Source of the DNA: UBA3210 sp002363635
Lineage (GTDB): Bacteria; Bacillota_I; Bacilli_A; RFN20; CAG-449
Direction of reading: 5' to 3'
NCBI GenBank assembly: GCA_946641515.1
Contig: CAMPBT010000004.1
Location: 45,134-109,133, forward strand
Length of the DNA: 64,000 nucleotides
Of this stretch, positions 42,889 to 51,677 are shown piece by piece. Made by a program: the position numbers and the translations under genes. The notes below the pieces were generated by a model. It ran no database searches. It worked only from the letters and a program-made list of their open reading frames with translations, and was not told the DNA's origin. The number at the start of each line of letters is the position of its first letter. Position 1 is the first letter of the stretch.

Positions 42889-44427
42889 ATGTTTAAACAA
42901 CTTTGGATAAAATTAAGAGAATCTATTATATCGGTTCTACCGGTTGTTTTAATCGTTATTATTCTTTCTTTTACTCCTTTATTTAAATTAAATCTAACAC
43001 AATATTTAGTATTTATCTTTTCTTCAATTGGATTAATTTTTGGTATTGCTTTATTTAATTTAGGTGCAGAAACTAGTATGTCTGTTATGGGTGAACAAGT
43101 TGGTAGTGCCTTAATGAAAACTAAAAAGCTTTCATTAATCTTTGGAATATTATTCTTACTTGGTTTATTAATTACTATTGCGGAACCTGATTTATCAGTT
43201 CTTTCAAGCCAAGTAAGTTCAGTTATTAATAAATACGCTTTAATTATTGGGATTGGAGTAGGAGTAGGACTATTCTTAGTTATTGCAGTTATTAAAATTA
43301 TTACTAAACAGAATTTATCATTCTTAATCATGTTCTTCTACATGGTTATGTTTGCATTAACTTGCTTACTTCTTTTAGATGATAAAGGTAATTTTTTAGC
43401 TTTATGTTATGACTCTGGAGGAGTTACTACTGGTCCTATTACTGTTCCTTTCATTATGGCTTTAGGCTTAGGTATTGCAAATATCGTTGGAGGAAGAGGG
43501 GCTAAAGAAAATTCATTCGGTTTAGTAGCATTATGTTCTATTGGTCCAATTATTGCAGTTTTATTCTTAGGCTTAGGTATTGATTCTAATTTGTTAAATT
43601 CAACTAATTTATTTGATTTATCTTCATATGCTTTATCTCAAGATATTGGTAGTTCATTACTTGAACATTTAGTAGATACTATTAAGAATGTCGCGATTGC
43701 TCTAGGGCTAATAGTAGCCTTCTTTATGATCATTGAATTTATCTTTATTAAGATGAAGAAAAAAGACTTAATTAAAATCTTTGTTGGTATTTTTTATACA
43801 TTCTTAGGTTTAATTATTTTCTTAACTTGCGCTGAGTTTGGATATTTATCAATTGGCTTTAGCATTGGTGAACAAATGGCGCATTTCTCAAATATTGCTC
43901 CTATTTTATTTGGTTTAATTATTGGTATGGTAGTAGTTCTTGCTGAACCTGCAGTTAGTGTCTTAACTCATCAAGTTGAAGAAGTTACTACTGGTAATAT
44001 TAGTCGTTTATCAATGATGATTTCTTTAATGATTGGTGTAGGAGGAGCCATTGGCTTATCTATTATTAGAATTGTTTTTAATTTCTCAATTCTTTATTAC
44101 ATTATTCCAGGATATTTAATTTCCTTAGGATTATCATTCTTTGTACCTAAAGTATATACCGCGATTGCTTTTGACTCAGGCGGAGTTGCTTCAGGTCCAT
44201 TAACTTCATCTTTCATTCTTCCTTTTGCTATTGGGGTATGTTCAGTTCTTCAACCTGAAAATATGCTTCAAGATGCTTTTGGAGTAGTAGCACTAGTAGC
44301 GCTTGCTCCTTTAATTAGTATTCAGTTACTTGGTGTAAAGGGAGTAATTGCAGAAAGAAGAAGAATTAAAAATAGATTTAGAAAGATTGTTAGAGCAGAT
44401 GATGAACAAATCATCAGCTTTAAATAG
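42889..44427 (+). CDS. DUF1538 membrane protein, putative P-II-regulated transporter
   Basis: 512 aa with about 12-14 hydrophobic segments and a clear internal duplication. Each half has an AEPxxSVLxxQV block (ITIAEPDLSVLSSQVS; LAEPAVSVLTHQVEEV) and a DSGGVxxGPxT block (YDSGGVTTGPIT; FDSGGVASGPLT). This is the DUF1538 family, whose function I do not know. The duplicated acidic and Gly-rich membrane motifs suggest an ion or small-solute transporter. Two P-II-like genes follow directly in the operon, as in other DUF1538 loci, implying control by nucleotide or 2-oxoglutarate binding. GGGGTG precedes the ATG. Confidence 0.82.
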   Translation: MFKQLWIKLRESIISVLPVVLIVIILSFTPLFKLNLTQYLVFIFSSIGLIFGIALFNLGAETSMSVMGEQVGSALMKTKKLSLIFGILFLLGLLITIAEPDLSVLSSQVSSVINKYALIIGIGVGVGLFLVIAVIKIITKQNLSFLIMFFYMVMFALTCLLLLDDKGNFLALCYDSGGVTTGPITVPFIMALGLGIANIVGGRGAKENSFGLVALCSIGPIIAVLFLGLGIDSNLLNSTNLFDLSSYALSQDIGSSLLEHLVDTIKNVAIALGLIVAFFMIIEFIFIKMKKKDLIKIFVGIFYTFLGLIIFLTCAEFGYLSIGFSIGEQMAHFSNIAPILFGLIIGMVVVLAEPAVSVLTHQVEEVTTGNISRLSMMISLMIGVGGAIGLSIIRIVFNFSILYYIIPGYLISLGLSFFVPKVYTAIAFDSGGVASGPLTSSFILPFAIGVCSVLQPENMLQDAFGVVALVALAPLISIQLLGVKGVIAERRRIKNRFRKIVRADDEQIISFK

Positions 44428-44437
44428 GAGGTAAAGT

Positions 44438-44797
44438 ATGGCAAAATTAAAATCTCCGAAAAAATTAAAAATGTTATTTACGATTTGTAATCGTTCTAAA
44501 GCTGATTTCTTTATGTCTGCTTTAGAAGGATATGAAGTAAATATGCAAACAGTTATTTATGCAAAAGGTACTGCACCGAGTGAACTGGCAAGTATTCTTG
44601 GTGCAATTGAACAAGGTAAAGCAATTGTAGTATCTTTAGTTAAAGAAGAAAGAGTTAAAGAAATTTTAGCAGCCTATGAAGATAAGTACTTTAAAGTTAA
44701 AGGCGCTAAAGGGGTAGCCTTTACTGTACCTATTGATTCAATGATAGGAGTGTCTGCTTATTTATTCTTATCAAATATGAAGGAAGGAGGAAGATGA
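44438..44797 (+). CDS. P-II-like signal transduction protein 1
   Basis: 119 aa. Ferredoxin-like P-II fold pattern: beta strand MLFTICNRSKADFFMSAL, a middle region QTVIYAKGTAPSELASIL where P-II proteins have the T-loop, and a final strand VAFTVPIDSMIGVSAY. It differs from classic GlnB, and no uridylylation Tyr motif is evident. It lies 10 bp after the DUF1538 gene; the stop TGA is 1 bp from the next start. It probably forms trimers or heterotrimers with the next gene's product and gates the transporter. Confidence 0.8.
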   Translation: MAKLKSPKKLKMLFTICNRSKADFFMSALEGYEVNMQTVIYAKGTAPSELASILGAIEQGKAIVVSLVKEERVKEILAAYEDKYFKVKGAKGVAFTVPIDSMIGVSAYLFLSNMKEGGR

Positions 44798-44798
44798 T

Positions 44799-45194
44799 AT
44801 GGCTCAATCAAATTATCAATTAATCATTACAATCGTTAATTCTGGTTATTCTGATGATGTTATGGATGCGGCAAGAGAATGTGGCGCACCTGGAGGAACT
44901 ATTGTCAGCGGTAGAGGTACTGCTAGACAAGAAGCTGAAAAAGCTTTTAATATTCTGATTCATCCAGAAAAAGATATTATCTTTATTCTTACTACATCTG
45001 ATAAAACTGAAACAATCCTTCATGCAATTTATCAAAAAGTCAATCTTGATACTTTAGGACAGGGTATAAGCTTTGCGTGTCCTGTCGATCAAGTTGTCGG
45101 TATGTCTAATAAGACAATTAAAGATTTAATTAAAAAAGAAGAAGTAAAAAAAGAAAATACAAAAACTGAAGAAATAAAAGAAGAGAAGAAATAG
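44799..45194 (+). CDS. P-II-like signal transduction protein 2
   Basis: 131 aa. LIITIVNSGYSDDVMDAARE and GGTIVSGRGTARQEAEKAFN match P-II family strands and the T-loop/B-loop region, and ISFACPVDQVVGM closes the fold (compare TVPIDSMIGV in the preceding protein). The last ~20 residues are a Lys/Glu-rich tail that P-II proteins normally lack. Tandem P-II genes after a DUF1538 gene argue for a dedicated sensor pair. The next gene starts 9 bp downstream. Confidence 0.83.
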   Translation: MAQSNYQLIITIVNSGYSDDVMDAARECGAPGGTIVSGRGTARQEAEKAFNILIHPEKDIIFILTTSDKTETILHAIYQKVNLDTLGQGISFACPVDQVVGMSNKTIKDLIKKEEVKKENTKTEEIKEEKK

Positions 45195-45203
45195 GAGGTC
45201 ATT

Positions 45204-45878
45204 ATGGCAAAAATTACAGTTGCAGATAGACTTGGTAATACTAAAACTTTAAGAGTAGGCTTTTCCTTTGGACATTTGTTCTTTGGACCACTTTACTCAT
45301 TTTTTAAGGTCTTCATTTTTACTGGTATTTTTGAAATTCTTTACTTATACTTCTTACTTCCTCTTCCAGGTATGGATTTCTTAACGTCACTACTAGTCAA
45401 AATTCCATTTTTAAATGAAGAATGGATTAATAGAATAACTCGTATTTTAATGTTCTTTAGAACTAGCCCATACCGTATAGGTACAGGTATTACAATTGCT
45501 TCTATTATTCATTTATATATCAGCGTGAAGATTGGACCTAAAGCTACTCGTAAATACATGAAGAGAAAAGAATTACTTCCTGTAGAAGAAAAAGATGCGA
45601 GAATTTTAATTAAATATCATGCCTTTAATGAAAAAGTTTCTTTAGCAGAAGATTTTGATGTTAGAAAAACTAATTCTTATCGTTCTGCAGAAGAAAATTG
45701 GTATGAATCAAATCATGAAAGACTTGCAAATAACAAAGATAGAGTTAATACTACTACTTTAACAAGACAAGATATCTATAAAACTCGAGTTGAACAAATT
45801 GAAAAATCTTATCAATTAGGTTTAATTTCTAAAGGTGAATATGAAAGAAGATTGAGGGATATTAAAAATGGCAAATAA
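45204..45878 (+). CDS. membrane protein with C-terminal SHOCT-like motif
   Basis: 224 aa. The N-terminal ~120 residues hold about three hydrophobic segments (FFGPLYSFFKVFIFTGIFEI, then LYLYFLLPLPG, and IGTGITIASIIHLYISVKIG), somewhat like DUF2628 proteins. The C-terminal end EQIEKSYQLGLISKGEYERR matches the short SHOCT oligomerisation motif. The middle is charged and cytosolic. It belongs to the DUF1538/P-II operon and overlaps the next gene by 11 bp. Its function is unknown. Confidence 0.7.
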   Translation: MAKITVADRLGNTKTLRVGFSFGHLFFGPLYSFFKVFIFTGIFEILYLYFLLPLPGMDFLTSLLVKIPFLNEEWINRITRILMFFRTSPYRIGTGITIASIIHLYISVKIGPKATRKYMKRKELLPVEEKDARILIKYHAFNEKVSLAEDFDVRKTNSYRSAEENWYESNHERLANNKDRVNTTTLTRQDIYKTRVEQIEKSYQLGLISKGEYERRLRDIKNGK

Positions 45879-46275
45879 AAGATTTATTAAAATTTGCCTT
45901 CTTTTGCCTTTATTATTTTCTTCTGTAGCATGTCAAGAAAATAAAGAAGTAGAAGATATATCATCATCTTCTCAAATTTCTTTACCGGAAATTAAAGAAG
46001 ATTTTGAAATTTATATAAATAAAATTTATTATCAGTACAATGATAAAGTATATGCCTTTAATCGTCTTCCATCTTTAGATAAATATCAAGCTGGTGAAGT
46101 GTTTTATGGCTACCAAGCAGAAACTAATATTAAATCTTGGAATAGTAAAAATTTATATTTAAAAGATGTTCCTTATGGAAATATGCAATCTTTAAGAGTT
46201 TATAACGAAAACGCTAATTTGCGTATTGTTTTATTAACAATCGGAACCATCATTAACTTAGAATATAGTAACTAG
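45868..46275 (+). CDS. small lipoprotein of unknown function
   Basis: 135 aa. MANKRFIKICLLLPLLFSSV followed by AC gives a lipoprotein signal with lipobox SVAC at about residue 22. The mature part begins with an acidic Ser-rich linker (ENKEVEDISSSSQ) and continues as a small beta-rich domain I do not recognise. It overlaps the SHOCT-like gene by 11 bp and lies 9 bp before ligA, so it ends the DUF1538 operon or leads into ligA. Confidence 0.7.
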   Translation: MANKRFIKICLLLPLLFSSVACQENKEVEDISSSSQISLPEIKEDFEIYINKIYYQYNDKVYAFNRLPSLDKYQAGEVFYGYQAETNIKSWNSKNLYLKDVPYGNMQSLRVYNENANLRIVLLTIGTIINLEYSN

Positions 46276-46284
46276 GAGAAACCT

Positions 46285-48240
46285 ATGGATAAAAAAACTT
46301 ATAACGAATTAATTGATAATTTAATCAGATATTCTGAAGCATATTATAAAAATAACGTCTCTCTTGTCAGTGATGAACAGTTTGATATGATGCTTAAAGA
46401 AGCTGAAAAGATTGAAAAAGAACATCCAGAATGGCTTAGAAGTGATTCTCCAACTTTAACTCCTGGTTCAGATTTAAGTGTATCTTCTTCATCTAATTCT
46501 CATGGTAGACCAATGTTATCTTTAGAAAATACATATAATAGAGAAGATGTTAGCAAATGGTATTCTTCTTTAGAAGAAATTGTTGGACCTAATCCAGAAG
46601 TTGTCGTTGAATATAAATATGATGGTAACAGCGCGGCGATTAGATTTGAACATGGTAAAGTTACTAAATCATTAACTAGAGGAAACGGCCTCATTGGTGA
46701 AGATATTACTTCTAACGTTCAAACTATGAGTGATATTAAATTAGTAAAATCAATTTTTACTGGTGAAGCTCGTGGTGAACTTATTATGTCTAAAGCTGAA
46801 TTTAATAGAATTAATGTCGATGGAGCATATGCTAATGCAAGAAATCTTGCCGCAGGAACTATTAAATTAAAAGATCCTAAAGAATTTATGACTAGAGAAC
46901 TTTGGTTCTATGCTTACTGGTTAGAAAATTCTAAAAACCGTAAACATTCAGATGATCTTGATCAACTTAAAGCATTAGGTTTTAGAGTCGGTAAATACTA
47001 TTTATGTCATTCAGTTGATGAACTAATGAACGCTATTGAATCAATTGAAAAAGAAAAGAAAGATTTACCTGTAGAAATCGATGGAGCAGTTATGAAACTC
47101 AATAATAAAGATTATTGGGATGAATTAGGTAATACTGCTAAATTCCCTAGATGGGCAAAAGCTTATAAATATCATCAACAAGTAGAAGAAACAGAAGTTT
47201 TATCTATTGATTATCAAGTTGGTAGAAGTGGTAAAGTTACTCCAGTTGCAAATTTAAAACCTGTTTTACTTGATGGTTCAACAGTTACTAGAGCAACATT
47301 AAATAATGCTGACTTCTTAAAACAAATTGATGTTAGAGTAGGTGATACAGTTTATGTTCAAAAAGCTGCCGCAATTATTCCTCAAATTATCGGAGTAAAT
47401 TTAAATCGTCGTAAAGAAGATTTAAAGCCTGCTTTATTTCCTCATGATTGTCCAGAATGTAAAACTACATTAATTAAGTTAGATGGTAAAGTTGATATGT
47501 TTTGCCCTAATCCTTCCTGTCCTTCTAGAGTAATTGAAAAATTATCTTATTATACTCATACATTAGAAATCGATGGATTTGGAGAAGAAATCATTGAAAG
47601 ATTCCATTTCCTTCATTATTTAAATTCAATTATTGATATTTATCATTTAAAAGATCACCGCGAAGATTTAATTAACCTTGATAGACTTGGTGAAAAATCA
47701 ATTGATAAATTACTTGCAAATATTGAGAAGAGTAAATCTAAACCTGGTGAAGTTCTTTTAGCGGCACTTGGCATTAAAGGTATTGGTCTAAAGATGGCCA
47801 AAATCATTATGAGAAAATATCCTCGTATTGAAGATTTAATGGAGGCTAAAGCTTCTGATTTATCTGCCTTAGATGGTATTGGAGATATTAAAGCTCTTGA
47901 TGTAGTTAATGAACTTGAAAGTGAAGAAACTAAAGCTTTAATTGCTGCTTTAAAGAAAGAAGGAGTTAATACTACTTCTACTGTTCAAGTTATCGCTTCT
48001 GATACTGAATTATCGGGTAAATCATTCTGTATTACTGGTGCACTTACTATGCCACGTAAGGAATACGAAGAATTAATTGAAAAAGCTGGAGGAAAGAACG
48101 TTTCTTCAGTTACAAGTAAAACAGATTATTTAGTTACTAACGATACTACTTCTGGTTCATCAAAAAATAAGAAAGCTAGAGAACTTGGCAAGACAATTAT
48201 TGATGAAAAAGAATTAAGAAGAATGTTAAATTTAGATTAA
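46285..48240 (+). CDS. ligA: NAD-dependent DNA ligase
   Basis: 651 aa, full-length LigA. It seals nicks in replication and repair using NAD+. Adenylation motif I is VEYKYDGNSA with the nucleophilic Lys near residue 112, preceded by the Ia domain (YYKNNVSLVSDEQFDMML). The OB-fold follows, then a four-Cys zinc finger (CPECKTTL, FCPNPSCPSR), helix-hairpin-helix repeats (GIKGIGLKMAK, LDGIGDIKALDV) and a C-terminal BRCT domain (LSGKSFCITGALTMPRKEYE). GGAG precedes the ATG. Confidence 0.98.
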   Translation: MDKKTYNELIDNLIRYSEAYYKNNVSLVSDEQFDMMLKEAEKIEKEHPEWLRSDSPTLTPGSDLSVSSSSNSHGRPMLSLENTYNREDVSKWYSSLEEIVGPNPEVVVEYKYDGNSAAIRFEHGKVTKSLTRGNGLIGEDITSNVQTMSDIKLVKSIFTGEARGELIMSKAEFNRINVDGAYANARNLAAGTIKLKDPKEFMTRELWFYAYWLENSKNRKHSDDLDQLKALGFRVGKYYLCHSVDELMNAIESIEKEKKDLPVEIDGAVMKLNNKDYWDELGNTAKFPRWAKAYKYHQQVEETEVLSIDYQVGRSGKVTPVANLKPVLLDGSTVTRATLNNADFLKQIDVRVGDTVYVQKAAAIIPQIIGVNLNRRKEDLKPALFPHDCPECKTTLIKLDGKVDMFCPNPSCPSRVIEKLSYYTHTLEIDGFGEEIIERFHFLHYLNSIIDIYHLKDHREDLINLDRLGEKSIDKLLANIEKSKSKPGEVLLAALGIKGIGLKMAKIIMRKYPRIEDLMEAKASDLSALDGIGDIKALDVVNELESEETKALIAALKKEGVNTTSTVQVIASDTELSGKSFCITGALTMPRKEYEELIEKAGGKNVSSVTSKTDYLVTNDTTSGSSKNKKARELGKTIIDEKELRRMLNLD

Positions 48241-48271
48241 GAAAAAGGGTCATCAAACGATGATCCTTATT
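48241..48271. terminator. bidirectional terminator between ligA and the minus-strand membrane gene
   Basis: GGGTCATC at 48247-48254 pairs with GATGATCC at 48259-48266 around AAAC, with an A-run before and TTATTTT after. It serves both convergent genes. Confidence 0.85.
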
Positions 48272-49055
48272 TTGTATTATCACTTATTTCATCTACTTCA
48301 TCATCTTCATTATCTTGTTCTTTAGATAATTCGATGGCTTTAATAATGTTATCGACTTCTTCTTCAGAGACTTCATCTAAGAAGGCATCTTTAGAATAGA
48401 TGTGATATGTTTCTTGACCAACTGAGGCAATTAACATAAGAAGAATCTTTTTAATCATAAAGTTAATTGTTGGTTCAACTATACCTTTATTAATCCAAGT
48501 TACTGGGTTAATAACATTGATGAATGAAAGAATTTTTGCAGCCTTCGCGCCTTTTTTAACTAACTTATTAGAAGTAACTTTTTTAGATGTATTAACTAGA
48601 GAAATGATTTGATTAACTTTCATTTTTCTAAAATGTTTTAAACCGAATGTATTTAGTAGTTCATTGAGTTTATTAACTAGATATTCATCAAGTAATAAAC
48701 ATTCTTGAAGGGTAAGTTCTCCTAATGGCTTTTTGCTTTCTGGATAGAATCTAGACGCGATTCTTTTCATTAAGGTTATATTGATATCAAGATAATCATC
48801 CCAAGAGATTTCATTTTTGATTTTACGGACTTTTAGAAAGTCTTCTTGAGCGTCTCTTATATCTTCTTCAATTTCTTCTTTTTTGACGTTGCTAGTGTCT
48901 GTAATAATGACTGAAGATTTATGAATTTTAGAAGTAACTATGAGTAAATAGATGACAACAATTAAAAGAGCACCTGCGATTATTCCTGTAAGAAAAGCGA
49001 ATATTACCCAGATGTTAATGTTAAACTCGGTTTGTATCCCTAAAATATTAGTCAT
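48267..49055 (-). CDS. membrane-anchored protein of unknown function
   Basis: 262 aa. One strong N-terminal membrane segment (about 15-42, WVIFAFLTGIIAGALLIVVI) is followed by a charged helical cytosolic part. A second hydrophobic stretch lies near residues 190-215 (INPVTWINKGIVEPTINFMI, then KKILLMLIASVG). The C-terminus is very acidic. A segment VGQETYHIYSKDAF looks conserved-like, but I cannot name the family. The start has no clear Shine-Dalgarno. It is divergent from proS. Confidence 0.65.
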   Translation of the reverse strand: MTNILGIQTEFNINIWVIFAFLTGIIAGALLIVVIYLLIVTSKIHKSSVIITDTSNVKKEEIEEDIRDAQEDFLKVRKIKNEISWDDYLDINITLMKRIASRFYPESKKPLGELTLQECLLLDEYLVNKLNELLNTFGLKHFRKMKVNQIISLVNTSKKVTSNKLVKKGAKAAKILSFINVINPVTWINKGIVEPTINFMIKKILLMLIASVGQETYHIYSKDAFLDEVSEEEVDNIIKAIELSKEQDNEDDEVDEISDNTK

Positions 49056-49168
49056 ATCTTGATTATATACGAAAAAAATAAAATTGTTATTATTTATTAT
49101 AAATAATTCTTTCTTTTTTTGACTTGTGGTATCATAATATTTGCGTTAGAAACGAAAGGATAAATTAT

Positions 49169-50878
49169 ATGAAAGCAAGTAGAATGTTAATTTCCACTTT
49201 AAAAGAAACACCAAGTGAAGCAGTTATTCCTTCACATATTCTCCTTTTAAGAAGTGGAATGATTAGAAAAGAAGTCGCTGGAGTTTATAATTATTTACCG
49301 TTAGGATTAAGAGTATTAAATAAAGTCGAAGATGTTATTCGTGAAGAAATGAATAACGCTGGATCACTTGAAATTTTAGCATCTGCAATTCAACCTAAAG
49401 AATTATGGGAAGAATCTGGTAGATGGTATAAATATGGTCCAGAATTGATGAGACTTAAAGATAGACATGGTAGAGAATTCTGTTTAGGCCCAACTCATGA
49501 AGAAATCTTTACAGATTTAGTTAGAAATGAAGTTAAATCTAAAAAGCAATTACCAATGTCAATTTATCAAATTCAAACTAAATACAGAGATGAATTTAGA
49601 CCTAGATTCGGTTTAATGAGATCTAGAGAATTCATTATGAAAGATGCTTATTCTTTTGACGTTGATGTCAAAGGACTTGAAGAATCTTATCAGAATATGT
49701 ATGACACATACACTCGTATTTTTAATAGATTCCATTTAAAATTTGTTCCAGTTCTTGCCGATACTGGTGCAATCGGTGGCAATGGTTCTCACCAATTTAT
49801 GGCATTATCAGAATATGGTGAATCTGATATCATCTATTGTGAAGAATGTGGTTATGCAGCAGACCAAGAAAAAGCAGAAACTAAACCTGATACATATAGA
49901 AATGATGAAGCAGAACTTCCAAAAGAAGTAGTTGCTACACCATGTGAAGGTACAATTGAAGATCTTGCTAAATTCTTAAATTGCTCACCAAAAGATATTG
50001 CAAAATCAGTTTTATATCGTGACCTTGCTCATAAACAATTAGTACTTGTTTTAGTAAGAGGCGATAGAGAAGTTAATGAAATTAAGATTGTTAACGCATT
50101 AGATTGTGCTGAATTTGAATTAGTTCTTGCAAGTGATGAAGACCTTAAGACTTTAGGTACTTCAGCAGGATTTATGGGTCCTATTGGATTAAATGTTGAC
50201 AAAATCTTAGTTGATGAAGAATTAGTTTCACAAAAGAATTTCTTTGTCGGCGCTAATAAGAAAGATTTCCATATCAAAAACGTTAACTATGGCAGAGACT
50301 TTACAGGTGAAGTTGCTCAGTTTAGAAAATCTGTAGCAGGTGATTTATGTAAAGAATGTGGTAAACCAGTTAAGATGGAAAGAGGTATTGAAGTTGGTCA
50401 AATCTTCAAACTCGGTACAAAATATTCTGAGCCAATGAAATGTACTTATACAGATGATGATGGTACAAATAAACCAATGGTTATGGGATGTTATGGTATT
50501 GGTGTAACTAGAACTATGAGTGCTATTATTGATCAATATCACGATGATTTCGGTATTAAATGGCCACTTAACGTTGCTCCATATCACGCAGTAGTTGTTC
50601 CTGTAAATTATAAAGATGAAACTCAAAAGAATGTTGCTAATGACTTATATAAGAAATTATTAGATTTACACGTTGAAGTAGTCTTAGATGATAGAGATGA
50701 ACGCCCAGGATTTAAATTTAAAGATTGGGAATTAATCGGCTTACCATTTATGGTAATTGTTGGTAAACGTGCTGCTGAAGGCATCGTTGAATTTAAAGAT
50801 AGAGCAACTCTAGAAAAGAAAGAAGTTACTATCGAAGAAGCAGTTAAATTAATTAACGAAGCAGTTAAGTCTATCTAG
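49169..50878 (+). CDS. proS: prolyl-tRNA synthetase, bacterial type with editing insert
   Basis: 569 aa from the ATG at 49169 (AAAGGA upstream); the open frame extends 45 bases further but without support. Class II motifs are visible: motif 2 YRDEFRPRFGLMRSREFIMK and motif 3 GCYGIGVTRTMSAII. The insert between them (about residues 230-390) is the YbaK-like editing domain that removes mischarged alanine. The C-terminal anticodon domain includes LDDRDERPGFKFKDWELIG. No T-box is seen in the short upstream gap. The 3' end of the gene forms part of its terminator. Confidence 0.97.
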   Translation: MKASRMLISTLKETPSEAVIPSHILLLRSGMIRKEVAGVYNYLPLGLRVLNKVEDVIREEMNNAGSLEILASAIQPKELWEESGRWYKYGPELMRLKDRHGREFCLGPTHEEIFTDLVRNEVKSKKQLPMSIYQIQTKYRDEFRPRFGLMRSREFIMKDAYSFDVDVKGLEESYQNMYDTYTRIFNRFHLKFVPVLADTGAIGGNGSHQFMALSEYGESDIIYCEECGYAADQEKAETKPDTYRNDEAELPKEVVATPCEGTIEDLAKFLNCSPKDIAKSVLYRDLAHKQLVLVLVRGDREVNEIKIVNALDCAEFELVLASDEDLKTLGTSAGFMGPIGLNVDKILVDEELVSQKNFFVGANKKDFHIKNVNYGRDFTGEVAQFRKSVAGDLCKECGKPVKMERGIEVGQIFKLGTKYSEPMKCTYTDDDGTNKPMVMGCYGIGVTRTMSAIIDQYHDDFGIKWPLNVAPYHAVVVPVNYKDETQKNVANDLYKKLLDLHVEVVLDDRDERPGFKFKDWELIGLPFMVIVGKRAAEGIVEFKDRATLEKKEVTIEEAVKLINEAVKSI

Positions 50879-50893
50879 ACTAGCTGCTTTTTC
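50860..50893 (+). terminator. terminator overlapping the end of proS
   Basis: AGCAGTTAAGTC at 50860-50871 pairs with GACTAGCTGCT at 50878-50888 with one bulge, followed by TTTTTC. The 5' arm is inside the last proS codons. Confidence 0.8.
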
Positions 50894-50903
50894 TTTGGTT
50901 TTC

Positions 50904-50932
50904 TTGAAATATATTAAATATATTTCTATAAT
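50904..50932 (+). promoter_or_regulatory. panT-coaX promoter with palindromic operator
   Basis: TTGAAA at 50904-50909 and TATAAT at 50927-50932 are separated by 17 bp, a near-ideal promoter. The spacer is filled by a perfect inverted repeat, GAAATATAT (50906-50914), TAA, ATATATTTC (50918-50926). A bound repressor would cover both boxes. Confidence 0.75.
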
Positions 50933-51039
50933 AATAACGCACGATACTTTTACAGATTGTAGCAATTAATTTTTAGATGTAAAAAAAGAAAACTATTGAG
51001 ACCTAAATTTTTAGGCTTAAAGAGAAAGGAATTATTTAC

Positions 51040-51636
51040 ATGACAAAACATCAACAAATCCGTTTTATGGCGGGTAACGCAGTTTTAGCAGCTCTTGTTG
51101 CTATCTTAACTTTAATTTCAAACCATTTATCAATTGGTCCAGCATCATTTAACTTATCACTTATTCCAATCGTTATTGGTGCAATTATCTACGGTCCATG
51201 GTCAGGCTTATTCTTAGGCTTAGTCAATGGCGGTATGGTAATGCTTGGTGCACAAGGTTTCTTTGCAATGAATGTTGCAGGTACAATCTTAATCTGCTTA
51301 TTAAAAACAGGTACAGCAGGTTTAGTTGCTGGATTCTTATATAAATTAATTAGAAAATCAAATTGGAAAGTCGCAGTTGTTGTCGCAACAATCTCAGTTC
51401 CAGTTATTAACACATCAATCTTCTGTGTTGGTGCATTATTATTCTTCCAAGAAGCAGTTGGAGTTTTATTTACTTGGTGGCTTTTAGGCAACTTTGGTAT
51501 CGAACTTGCTATCAACGTTGTATTATGTCCTTCAATCATCTATATTGTTAAAACAGTCGAAGCAAAATACGGCATTGAAAACAATTTAGAAGATGGAAAA
51601 GAAGACATCACAGTTTCAGTAAACGAATCAAAATAA
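51040..51636 (+). CDS. ECF transporter S component, probably for pantothenate
   Basis: 198 aa with six hydrophobic segments. FMAGNAVLAALVAILTLISN and FNLSLIPIVIGAIIYGPWSG are the typical ECF-S opening (loop before helix 2), and YGPWSGLFLGLVNGGMVMLG supports it. The hydrophilic tail is short. S components bind one vitamin and use a shared ECF energising module that is not in this window. The pantothenate assignment rests on the adjacent coaX gene, 41 bp downstream in the same operon. Confidence 0.83.
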   Translation: MTKHQQIRFMAGNAVLAALVAILTLISNHLSIGPASFNLSLIPIVIGAIIYGPWSGLFLGLVNGGMVMLGAQGFFAMNVAGTILICLLKTGTAGLVAGFLYKLIRKSNWKVAVVVATISVPVINTSIFCVGALLFFQEAVGVLFTWWLLGNFGIELAINVVLCPSIIYIVKTVEAKYGIENNLEDGKEDITVSVNESK

Positions 51637-51677
51637 TATATCTGTAAAAATTAATAGTATTGTGCGGAGGATATCAA

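Noticed and set aside
42873..43331. 152-aa minus-strand ORF
   Set aside because: It is fully inside the DUF1538 gene on the other strand, rich in Ile/Lys/Pro from antisense reading, with no supporting signals.
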